In this document: piece by piece, positions 1 to 7,257 of the stretch | Layout of the letters: the number at the start of each line of letters is the position of its first letter | How positions within the stretch are numbered: position 1 is the first letter of the stretch | NCBI RefSeq assembly: GCF_900115635.1 | Contig: NZ_FOXE01000024.1 | Location: 1 to 33,420, forward strand | Direction: 5' to 3' | Source of the DNA: Oscillibacter sp. PC13 | GTDB lineage: Bacteria > Bacillota > Clostridia > Oscillospirales > Oscillospiraceae | Length of the DNA: 33,420 nt | Made by a program: the position numbers and the translations under genes | The notes under the pieces: generated by a model | Seen by the model: only the letters and a program-made list of their open reading frames with translations | The model's database searches: none | Told to the model about the DNA's origin: nothing

Positions 1-414
1 CTGCGCCGCACGGGGCGCCGGGGAGACGATAATGGCGTTCTTTCCCTTCATGGCGTCCATGAAGTTGCCAAGGGGCGTGACGTTGGGGTTCGTGGCAGGG
101 GTGACGCAGGCGATGACGCCCACGGGATGCGCCACTTCGATGATGCCCGTCTCCTTGTCCTCGCCGATGATGCCCACCGACTTCTTGTCCTTCAGGTAGT
201 TCCAGAACGCGGTGGGGGTATCCGTGTTCTTGGCAATCTTGTCCTCGTAGTATCCCAGCCCCGTCTCGTCCACTGCCTCCCGCGCCAGCGGCTCCGCGTT
301 CTTGTAGATAATCTTGGCTGCCTCGTATACCAGCTTATCTACCTGCTCCTGGTTATACCCCTTGATTGCTTCCACCGCTTTCCGCGCTCGCTCTACATAT
401 TCCTCTACTTTCAT
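1..414 (-). CDS. Acylating-type aldehyde dehydrogenase, N-terminal 138 residues (cut by window edge)
   Basis: The visible reading frame runs from the ATG at 414 to the left edge without a stop, so the 3' part is missing. AAAGGAG sits about 10 bases before the ATG. The protein resembles the CoA-acylating branch of the aldehyde dehydrogenase superfamily (EutE, AdhE N-terminal domain, sulfoacetaldehyde dehydrogenase SauS). It has a helical N-terminus, an ETGLG stretch near residue 48, and HPVGVIACVTPATNPNVTP followed by GKNAIIVSPAPRA near residues 101-137, the Rossmann part of the NAD site. Family members oxidise an aldehyde to an acyl-CoA or the reverse. The catalytic cysteine lies outside the window, so substrate and activity cannot be judged. 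It is the last visible gene of the leftward set that starts at 3212. Confidence 0.75.
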   Translation of the reverse strand, partial: MKVEEYVERARKAVEAIKGYNQEQVDKLVYEAAKIIYKNAEPLAREAVDETGLGYYEDKIAKNTDTPTAFWNYLKDKKSVGIIGEDKETGIIEVAHPVGVIACVTPATNPNVTPLGNFMDAMKGKNAIIVSPAPRAAQ

Positions 415-480
415 TCCTATTTCCGCTCCTTTACTTCAGCTCATTTTGCATCTTCTGTAAACATTCACAAACTGCAGCAG

Positions 481-1125
481 TTACATGTTGTTTGCAACAG
501 CGTCCGCCAACAGCTCGAAAAGTTCGAGAAATTTGATGCATTCTTCTCTTTTCGGCGTGATCATACTCAATACGGGTGGAATCAGCATCCAAGTTGCCGA
601 TCCAATCAGACTTTCACAGGAAATCTGAAAATAACCACTGTTGTCCTCGTGTCGGATTTCCATTTCCATAATATCAAGCGTATTCAGACGATCGATAATC
701 AAAGGATTGCTGAGCCGCTCTTGGTATGCAGCAAGTTTTGCACTGTCACCTTTCCATTGCATGCAGTTCCAGGAGTAATTTCTTTTTCCCTTTAATCCGC
801 TTTGTGTGCACTTTAAAGAGAAATGACAGTCCTTTGTTTCTTCAAACCGCGTGCTGTCCGTAGGGACAATGCTCACCATCTGCAGATTGTAGTTCACAGA
901 CAAAAAACGGTTTTCCCAATTATAGATGAGCTTTAAAGAATTCAAGTATTGGAATCCGGAAAAAACCAGTTTTCGCTGCAGAACACCGGCTTCTGTCCTG
1001 CTCCAGCGTTCTCCTGCGGCTGCCTTAAACATTTCGGCCAATGCGCCAATTTTTACTTCGGCCTTTTTTGTAACAAAGCTGTTTCGCGCTTTGTCCGAAT
1101 TTCTAACTGCTTTTCTTCTTTTCAT
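481..1125 (-). CDS. Conserved-looking protein of unknown function, 214 aa
   Basis: I do not recognise a family. The protein is soluble: a basic N-terminus (MKRRK), no signal peptide, no membrane segment, many aromatic residues, and a hydrophobic patch followed by a helical C-terminus. The ATG at 1125 is preferred. A GTG at 1131 in the same frame is also possible, because AGGA lies 9 bases before it. The gene lies 54 bases downstream of the permease gene and 66 bases upstream of the aldehyde dehydrogenase gene on the same strand, so co-transcription is likely. No RNA or mobile-element feature explains the frame, and the opposite-strand frames are shorter and lack ribosome binding sites. Confidence 0.6.
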   Translation of the reverse strand: MKRRKAVRNSDKARNSFVTKKAEVKIGALAEMFKAAAGERWSRTEAGVLQRKLVFSGFQYLNSLKLIYNWENRFLSVNYNLQMVSIVPTDSTRFEETKDCHFSLKCTQSGLKGKRNYSWNCMQWKGDSAKLAAYQERLSNPLIIDRLNTLDIMEMEIRHEDNSGYFQISCESLIGSATWMLIPPVLSMITPKREECIKFLELFELLADAVANNM

Positions 1126-1179
1126 ATGCACACTTACCTGCGTCCTTATGTATGATTGACCTTTAACGTATCCAATGGA

Positions 1180-2619
1180 TCAAGTCATTGCATTTCTGCT
1201 CTTGAGCCATTCCACAACAGCCTCATCCCACACGGGAAGGTATTCTGTTCTTTCGCGAATCATGATAACAGCATCTTCCAGTTTGGACACTTCGTTGATG
1301 GGCCGCTTGTGGGCCTTATTCCAAATAATGATGAAGATGACAACAACAGCAAGCCATGCCAGTGTAATCAGGATATAATCGCTGATGGTGTAGATCGCGT
1401 ACAGGGATCCAATGATGCCGATGGTGAAAATGATCTTAGGGGCAGGAACTTTGAACAAGCGGGGGAAGTCCGGGTACTTCTTGCGCAGAATCAGAACATC
1501 GACCATGGCCAGAATGTAGCAGCCGAGCCAGGCAACGCAGACGATGTTGATGAACATGTTCATGATGTCAGCGGTGCCGCCCTGAGCACAGATATAAATG
1601 GTGCAGACGAACATCAGCAAGAAGCAGACGATTGTGCCCCAAATGGGAACCCTATACTTGGGATGGATGTAGCCAAAGGCCTTGGGAAGCTGATTTTGCC
1701 TTGCCAAACCGTAGAACATGCGTGGCAGCGCAGCGAGCTGAGAGTTTGCAGTAGTGAAGGAAGCCAAAATGGTGATGGTGCTCATCACTGCAGCACCGAT
1801 AGAGCCCATCATTGCTTTGGAACCCTCAATATGAGAGATGCCGGAGGTCAGCAGAATATTAATATCGGTGTATTTCAAGCTTGCATAAGAGAACACAATA
1901 TCAATCAGATAGATCGTGATCAAAGATGCAAACAGCGCACGGGGAATCACCTTATAGGGCTCCTTGGTCTCCTCAGCCATGGGACAGCAGTTTTCAAAGC
2001 CAATGTACCACCAAATAGAGGAACCAACAGCTCCAAGAACAGGAGCCCATCCGCCGTTGGGAAGGAAGCTGTTGTTAACGGGTGCTGCGATACCCATATT
2101 CTCACCTACGCCGACAGCACCGCAAACCGCGAGGATTGCGTAGGCGGCCATCATGCCGATGGGCAAAATTCCTGCGACCTTACCATATACACCAACATCG
2201 AAGATGTTGATCAGCAAGCATGCCACAAGAAACACCAGGCTGGTTGCAAGCGCGGGGATTCCGGTAATCTCTTCCAGCGAATAGCCACTCATTGCCATTT
2301 GCGTGCTGCCATCAGCCGCGGCAAGCAAAACATAGGTGCCAAGAACCGCTAAGGTACCCCAAAAACGGCCCAGTGCAGGGTTGGTATAATCGGAAATCAT
2401 GCCGCCGCCGGGCAGCATGGCGCTTAACTCAGAGAATGCCAAAGCCGCGCAGATAATAGGAACCAGGCCGATTAAAGCTGTGATCCAAACGGCATAGCTC
2501 GCCTGACCTGCCACTTGGGTAACTGAAAACATGGCAGTGCCGGAGACTACCAGGCCCATGGCCGCACCATAAGTTGCGCCAAAGCCGAGCACTCTTTTTA
2601 GTTTCGTCCTATTTTCCAT
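1180..2619 (-). CDS. APC-superfamily amino-acid/amine permease, 479 aa
   Basis: This is a polytopic inner-membrane transporter with about 12 hydrophobic segments. The N-terminal GFGATYGAAMGLVVSGTAMF region, the SAMLPGGGMISDYTNPALG segment and the IGFENCCPMAEETKEPYK motif (transmembrane helix 6 and the following loop) are typical of amino acid-polyamine-organocation permeases. The length is usual for the family. The ATG at 2619 follows AAAGGATTTAGGG, whereas a GTG at 2649 in the same frame overlaps that binding site and is rejected. Its place between a PEBP-like gene and an acylating aldehyde dehydrogenase gene suggests import of an amine or amino acid that is broken down to an aldehyde. The substrate cannot be read from sequence. 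Confidence 0.85.
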   Translation of the reverse strand: MENRTKLKRVLGFGATYGAAMGLVVSGTAMFSVTQVAGQASYAVWITALIGLVPIICAALAFSELSAMLPGGGMISDYTNPALGRFWGTLAVLGTYVLLAAADGSTQMAMSGYSLEEITGIPALATSLVFLVACLLINIFDVGVYGKVAGILPIGMMAAYAILAVCGAVGVGENMGIAAPVNNSFLPNGGWAPVLGAVGSSIWWYIGFENCCPMAEETKEPYKVIPRALFASLITIYLIDIVFSYASLKYTDINILLTSGISHIEGSKAMMGSIGAAVMSTITILASFTTANSQLAALPRMFYGLARQNQLPKAFGYIHPKYRVPIWGTIVCFLLMFVCTIYICAQGGTADIMNMFINIVCVAWLGCYILAMVDVLILRKKYPDFPRLFKVPAPKIIFTIGIIGSLYAIYTISDYILITLAWLAVVVIFIIIWNKAHKRPINEVSKLEDAVIMIRERTEYLPVWDEAVVEWLKSRNAMT

Positions 2620-2708
2620 AATTTCCCTAAATCCTTTCTTTGTCCACACACGTTATCAAAATCATTTTCAGATTTTTCAAGCGTTCCAACGAACCTTCCA
2701 AGAATTTT

Positions 2709-3212
2709 TTAGTTGCTGTAAACTCCTCTGATAACAGCCACATCCAGAATTTTTCCACGAATCTCTTTCAAAAACTCATTATAATAATAGCCATTTTGCA
2801 AATTCAGCATGTCACTTAATGCGTACAGGTGAAGTTCATATTCATGGGGTCTGTCTTCAGGGGCGGGGCCCCCGTACATATTGCATACGGGATTGTCAAT
2901 ACCAAGTTGGAATGCCCAGGTGTTTTTCCCTTGAACGAAGGATTTGTCCGTTCTTGCCGCATCTTCCCGGAGTCCGCTTGCAACAGCTGGAATGTTTGCA
3001 GCAAGCCAATGTACCCAGACAATTCCTTCGCCAATGACATTATCATAGTCAATGAATACCAGTGCAAATGATTTTGTTCCCTCAGGGGCACCTTCCCAAC
3101 TTATTGGAAAGGACAACTGCGGAACACCCTGGATGGAATCGGCAGACATTTTTCCGTACTTTTCAAGGATACGCCCGTTTTCAAATGCTTCAGAAAATAC
3201 CTTCAGGCTCAT
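2709..3212 (-). CDS. YbhB/YbcL-type PEBP family protein, 167 aa
   Basis: The protein matches the phosphatidylethanolamine-binding protein (Raf-kinase-inhibitor-like, YbhB/YbcL) family in size and motifs. A PQLSFPISWEGAPEGTKSFALVFID block near residues 31-55, then WVHWLAANIP near 66-75, then YGGPAPEDRPHEYELHLYAL near 113-132, form the ligand pocket in this fold. Bacterial members are small soluble proteins of mostly unclear role. There is no signal peptide, so it is cytoplasmic. AAAGGAGGTGAATTT precedes the ATG. It is the first gene of the leftward set and is transcribed away from the LuxR-type regulator at 3487, so it lies next to the likely control region. Confidence 0.88.
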   Translation of the reverse strand: MSLKVFSEAFENGRILEKYGKMSADSIQGVPQLSFPISWEGAPEGTKSFALVFIDYDNVIGEGIVWVHWLAANIPAVASGLREDAARTDKSFVQGKNTWAFQLGIDNPVCNMYGGPAPEDRPHEYELHLYALSDMLNLQNGYYYNEFLKEIRGKILDVAVIRGVYSN

Positions 3213-3390
3213 AAATTCACCTCCTTTCAGTCCTTTTTATGTAAAACAGCATATCGAAAAATAGTATCTCTGTCGATAAACAAAAGTCATATTTCACTGT
3301 ATGGAGGTGGGTGTATTTTTTACTAAACTTTAGGTATAGACATTTTTGTAAATAGGCGCTGCGTATTGTTGATAAATCTAACAAAAACGT

Positions 3391-3419
3391 TTGTATTCTG
3401 GAATGTTTTGCAGTATACT
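3391..3419 (+). promoter_or_regulatory. SigA-type promoter for the LuxR-type regulator
   Basis: TTGTAT at 3391-3396 and TATACT at 3414-3419 are separated by exactly 17 bases. The start site would fall about 60 bases before the ATG at 3487. The spacer and the following TATATATAATAA are AT-rich. The facing promoter for the gene at 3212 is less clear; GATACT near 3268-3273 on the minus strand is a weak candidate. Confidence 0.6.
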
Positions 3420-3486
3420 ATATATATAATAACATAATATGTAAGTTGATTGGACATATGATCATCCAGAAAGAGGAGCGAACAAT

Positions 3487-4473
3487 ATGCCTGTATTCTC
3501 TTCCCTGTACAACCTGGTCTCTGTTTTGATTTACGGCGCTTCTCTTGGGATCTGCTCTTTCACATATGGCAGTACCAAAAGAAAAGAACTGCAATATGCC
3601 GGGCTTATGATGTTTGCATGCATCTGTGATTCCGTGTACATCATCACACAGAATCTCTTGGAGTTCCGGTATTCTACCCATGCACTGGTGCTCACTGCCG
3701 CATTGGTGCTCACCCTCGCAAAAATCTATTTTCTTGACAAAATCATTGCTGCTGTTTTTGAAAAGGATGTGTCACCAGAGTTTTACATTTTGCTGTGCAT
3801 TATTGTCATCATTCACGGACTGTTTTCCACGTATCCGAGGGAACTATACTGGCAGCTGGATCCCATATCTTTCTATGTCAGCATTTTAATTATCTGCGGT
3901 TCTTATTGGTATTCGCTGGTGCAGGAGACGGATGCAGTGCGCTGGCAGAATGCCTCCAAATATAAGACAATTGTCTTAATGATGCTGATTTCCTCAATTT
4001 TGATGCTTCTTTATATTGTGGCAAATCTCTGCCTTTTGAAAACGGTCCTTTCCCAAAGCCGCATTGACTTGTATACGAATTTTCTCCTGTTGATTCTGTC
4101 GGTCTGGTATATCGTTTTTTGCCAAGGAGAATTGCGGGATCATACCGATGAAGAAATCGAAAATATTGTCCAAGAACACTTTCGTGAGTTTAATGCTTTG
4201 GAACAAGAACCGTGTCCTGCCGCCTTTTCAAAACAGTATGCGGCTTTCTTCAAACAGTATGAATTAACAGACCGGGAAGCCGAAATTCTGCAGTTGATTC
4301 TCTCTGGTAAAAGCAATCAGGAAATCAGCGACTTGCTCTATATTGCTGTGGGTACAGTAAAAACACATGTACACAGCATCTTTAGCAAGCTGGAAGTGTC
4401 TCGCAGAAGCCAGCTGATGATGCGTTTTACGAATTATGAGATGAATGGACAGCAGTGGCAGGATATTACTTGA
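3487..4473 (+). CDS. Membrane-bound LuxR-type transcriptional regulator, 328 aa
   Basis: The N-terminal two thirds is hydrophobic with about seven predicted membrane helices (roughly residues 8-26, 36-56, 66-84, 99-114, 126-145, 161-184 and 195-212). A cytoplasmic linker follows, then a C-terminal LuxR/GerE helix-turn-helix near 258-315. That part shows the family pattern LTDREAEILQLILSGKSNQE, then GTVKTHVHSIFSKL. There is no receiver domain, so the membrane part probably senses the signal directly. AGAGGAG precedes the ATG. It diverges from the PEBP-permease-dehydrogenase set and is the natural candidate to control it (inference). The coding DNA is more AT-rich by eye than the genes from 4.7 kb onward. 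Confidence 0.85.
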   Translation: MPVFSSLYNLVSVLIYGASLGICSFTYGSTKRKELQYAGLMMFACICDSVYIITQNLLEFRYSTHALVLTAALVLTLAKIYFLDKIIAAVFEKDVSPEFYILLCIIVIIHGLFSTYPRELYWQLDPISFYVSILIICGSYWYSLVQETDAVRWQNASKYKTIVLMMLISSILMLLYIVANLCLLKTVLSQSRIDLYTNFLLLILSVWYIVFCQGELRDHTDEEIENIVQEHFREFNALEQEPCPAAFSKQYAAFFKQYELTDREAEILQLILSGKSNQEISDLLYIAVGTVKTHVHSIFSKLEVSRRSQLMMRFTNYEMNGQQWQDIT

Positions 4474-4542
4474 AACTTAACTGCCTAAAAACGGATTGTT
4501 TTCGAATAAATTTATCTCATTACAACTGATAATAAAATTTAG

Positions 4543-4579
4543 GCAGGTGGCCCTCAATGTTGAGAGCCACCTGCTTTTT
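4543..4579 (+). terminator. Rho-independent terminator after the LuxR-type gene
   Basis: GCAGGTGGC (4543-4551) pairs perfectly with GCCACCTGC (4566-4574). After one mismatch the inner arms CTCAA/TTGAG pair, leaving a tiny loop, and TTTTT follows at 4575-4579. Confidence 0.85.
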
Positions 4580-4637
4580 GGCAGAACATAGAGAGAAGTT
4601 TGTAAATACTGAATATCAGAAAGAATCGAAAAAGAAA

Positions 4638-4666
4638 TTGACAAGTTTTGTAATAGGGAATAAAAT
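4638..4666 (+). promoter_or_regulatory. SigA-type promoter of the purine operon
   Basis: A consensus TTGACA (4638-4643), a 17-base spacer and TAAAAT (4661-4666) lie 54 bases before the GntR-type gene. This is probably the main promoter for 4720-12333, since the genes that follow are closely packed. Confidence 0.75.
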
Positions 4667-4696
4667 AAGTAACATTAATAAAGTGCTACTTAATTT
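4662..4696. promoter_or_regulatory. Inverted repeat over the purine-operon start site (putative operator)
   Basis: Ten-base arms at 4662-4671 and 4687-4696 match in reverse complement at 9 of 10 positions; the inner six bases, TAAGTA and TACTTA, are perfect. The dyad covers the -10 box and the expected start site, where a repressor would block transcription. The GntR-type product at 4720 is the obvious candidate to bind it. The arms are AT-rich, so chance is not excluded. Confidence 0.45.
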
Positions 4697-4719
4697 CAAC
4701 TGTCGAAAGGAGATACGCC

Positions 4720-5442
4720 ATGAAGACACAGATGGAACTGTCTGAGGCGGCCAAGTGGCAGCTTTTACAGGAGATGCGCAGGGGAATATACTGTCACGAC
4801 AAACGATTGCCGCCTGAAGTGGAAATCGCGGAGCGGATGGGCGTCAGCCGCAATGTTATTCGGGATAGCCTAGCTGCACTGGAACGAGAGGGCTTTGTAA
4901 GCCGGAGACGAGGGGTTGGTACAATTGTCAACCGATACGTACTGGACTTGAGTACCCGCATGGATTTGGCAGATGGATTTGACGCAATGATCCAGGGCAG
5001 CGGGTGCCGCCCGGGAAGTCGATTCGTCAATATGAAGCAAATACCATGCTCTGCACAGATTGCGCAGAAGCTGGGCCTGCGGGAACAAGACATGGTATTT
5101 GAAATCTGCCGATTGGTAACGGCTGATGAAAAGCCTGCTATCTATTGCCGGGACTATGTGGATGTTCACTTTTTTGGCGAGGACACCAGCCGGTTCAATT
5201 ACGACGGCTTGGTGATCTCCAGCTTTGAGTTCCTCCAGAAGGTGGCTTTTATGGACCTGGCAGAGCTGGAAGCCATTTCTGCAGATGAGGAACTGGCTGC
5301 TATTTGTGAGGTTGCGCCGGGTGCACCGCTTCTTTTTGTGGAGGCCGTCCACTATACCTTTAAGGGGAAACCGGCACTATATTCCCAGGAGTATTATGTT
5401 CCGGGGACGGTAAAACACCGTATGCTGCGGAAAAAGATATAA
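4720..5442 (+). CDS. GntR-family (HutC/UTRA type) transcriptional regulator, 240 aa
   Basis: Residues about 5-70 form a GntR winged helix (LPPEVEIAERMGVSRNVIRDSLAALEREGFVSRRRGVGTIV reads as the typical helix-turn-helix and wing). Residues about 90-235 form a UTRA-like ligand domain, with a late YSQEYYVPGTVKHRML strand-helix segment. GntR/UTRA proteins bind a small molecule and release DNA. AAGGAG stands before the ATG at 4720. The gene leads the purine-deaminase and nucleoside-importer operon, 20 bases ahead of the next gene, so a purine or nucleoside is the likely effector (inference). A promoter and an overlapping dyad upstream fit autorepression. Confidence 0.88.
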   Translation: MKTQMELSEAAKWQLLQEMRRGIYCHDKRLPPEVEIAERMGVSRNVIRDSLAALEREGFVSRRRGVGTIVNRYVLDLSTRMDLADGFDAMIQGSGCRPGSRFVNMKQIPCSAQIAQKLGLREQDMVFEICRLVTADEKPAIYCRDYVDVHFFGEDTSRFNYDGLVISSFEFLQKVAFMDLAELEAISADEELAAICEVAPGAPLLFVEAVHYTFKGKPALYSQEYYVPGTVKHRMLRKKI

Positions 5443-5462
5443 ATAAGCACAGGAGGAAGCAG

Positions 5463-7238
5463 ATGGATCCGATCTTTGAAAACCACTACACCGCTCCGAC
5501 AACGGAAGATCTGATGGCGCTCCGCGCTGTGGCCGGGGGAAAACGACCAGCGGATTTAATCATTCGTAACGGCCGGGTTGTTTTTGTACATACCGGAGAG
5601 ATCCGGGAGATGGATGTTGCGGTCTGCGGTCGACACATTGCGGCCGTAGCATCACCCGGGGTGCTGACGGCAAAGCGGGTTTATGACGCTGCCGGGCAGT
5701 ATATGGTTCCCAATTTTATTGAGTCCCATTTCCACATTGAATATTCCATGTTGACCCCGGGAGAGCTGGCCCAGTTGGTTGTGCCCAAGGGAACCACCAC
5801 CATTTTGGCGGATCCGAACTGCATCGCCAATATCTGGGGCCTGCCTGGCATTGCGTATATCCGGACGACAAGGGCGCCTCTGCGGATTTTCCTGCAGGTG
5901 AGTTCCAGCGTGCCCCGGACGCCAACGCTGGAGTTGGGCGGGTGTCGTTTGTCCGCGGAGGATATCGGCGAGCTGTTGCGCCAGCCCTATGCGGTATCGC
6001 TGGGAGAATCTGTACCTTTTGATTTGTCCCGGGATGCGGCAGAGGTACTGGCTCTGGCACTGGATGCTGGCAAACGGGCCACCGGCCACACGGCCCGTCT
6101 GCGGAACGAGCCGCTGTGGGCCTATCTGGCGGGCGGCGTTTGTGATGATCACAACGCCGCGACACTGGAAGAGGTGAAAGATAGGGTTCGTTTAGGTGCC
6201 GGTATTGCCATCCAATCCGGTTCCATGAGCAATTATCTGGCCGATATTCTTGGGAAGCCAGAGAAATTGGGGGAGACGGCGTACCATTTGTTTTTCAGCG
6301 CAGATGACAAGCACGTGGGGGATTTGCGGCGGGAAGGCCACATTGACCACCACGTCCGCTCCGCCATTGAATTGGGTGTGGAGCCGGCCCTTGCCATCCG
6401 CATGGCGACACTGAATGCCGCCATGCATTTCCGGATTGACCATCTGGTGGGATCTATTACGCCCTCTAGGCTGGCGGATTTTATGCTGTTGCCGGATCTG
6501 AAGGAAATCAGCCCCAGCACTGTCTTTGTTGGTGGGCAGCGGGTGGCGGAAAATGGGAAGCCGCTGTTCCAAAACGAGGACACGATTCCGGAGGAACTCA
6601 AACACACCATCCACTTGGGCGCGGGCTTCAGTAAAGAGAATTTCCGCATTGCCGCGCCTGCGGGGAAAACGACGGTAAAAGCCCGGGTGGCAGAGCTTTA
6701 TGACGGCTATTATAAGCGGCTGCTAATTGAGGAGCTGCCGGTTGTGGATGGTGCAGTGGGGCAGGATGTGGCCCACGATTTGGCTAAGGTTGTCGTGGTG
6801 GATCGCCATCTGGGCACCGGCTCCGTGGGCACGGCGCTGATTAGAGGGACAGGCCTGAAGAAGGGCGCTATCGCAGCCACCAACAACTGTGAAAACCAGA
6901 ACCTGGTGGTCATCGGCACCAGTGACGAGGAGATTATGCACGCCATCCGGGTTATTGAGGAGATGGGCGGTGGCTATGCAGCTGTTGCGGGGGGCCAGGT
7001 GCTGGCAAAGCTTCCGCTGGCAGTGGGAGGCGTCATGTCTGAGCTGGATTGGCGTACGGTAGACGCTCAGTTGCAAACAATCAACAAAGTGGCTGGAGAG
7101 ATGGGGTGCCAGATTGAATCGCCGTTTATGATTATGGCCTTCATTGGCCTTGCGGGCGTACCAGATCTGGGATTGACGGAGAAAGGCCTGATTGATGTAG
7201 TAACGCAGACATTCACGGATGTAATTGTGGCGGACTAA
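5463..7238 (+). CDS. Adenine-deaminase-like amidohydrolase, divergent, 591 aa
   Basis: Length and layout follow adenine deaminase (Ade/AdeC): an N-terminal beta part, a TIM-barrel amidohydrolase and a C-terminal Ade-specific domain. The metal motif is present as ESHFHIEYSMLTP. DDHNAATLEEV, SADDKHVGDLRREGHIDHHVR and MATLNAAMHF match later barrel motifs, and IEEMGGGYAAVAGGQVLAKLPL marks the C-terminal domain. Several normally constant positions differ: HVHIESSM reads HFHIEYSM, the usual CTDDRHP reads SADDKHV, and the C-terminal His-rich VAHDSHN motif reads TNNCENQN. It probably deaminates a purine in the cytoplasm, but adenine as substrate is uncertain. AGGAGG precedes the ATG. The importer ATPase gene follows after 19 bases. 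Confidence 0.78.
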   Translation: MDPIFENHYTAPTTEDLMALRAVAGGKRPADLIIRNGRVVFVHTGEIREMDVAVCGRHIAAVASPGVLTAKRVYDAAGQYMVPNFIESHFHIEYSMLTPGELAQLVVPKGTTTILADPNCIANIWGLPGIAYIRTTRAPLRIFLQVSSSVPRTPTLELGGCRLSAEDIGELLRQPYAVSLGESVPFDLSRDAAEVLALALDAGKRATGHTARLRNEPLWAYLAGGVCDDHNAATLEEVKDRVRLGAGIAIQSGSMSNYLADILGKPEKLGETAYHLFFSADDKHVGDLRREGHIDHHVRSAIELGVEPALAIRMATLNAAMHFRIDHLVGSITPSRLADFMLLPDLKEISPSTVFVGGQRVAENGKPLFQNEDTIPEELKHTIHLGAGFSKENFRIAAPAGKTTVKARVAELYDGYYKRLLIEELPVVDGAVGQDVAHDLAKVVVVDRHLGTGSVGTALIRGTGLKKGAIAATNNCENQNLVVIGTSDEEIMHAIRVIEEMGGGYAAVAGGQVLAKLPLAVGGVMSELDWRTVDAQLQTINKVAGEMGCQIESPFMIMAFIGLAGVPDLGLTEKGLIDVVTQTFTDVIVAD

Positions 7239-7257
7239 GGGGGGAAAGGAGCACGCG

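Noticed and set aside
1156..2352. Long open frame on the plus strand, 398 codons
   Set aside because: It is the complement of the permease gene; the protein is rich in His, Gln, Asn and Cys without a domain pattern and has no ribosome binding site.
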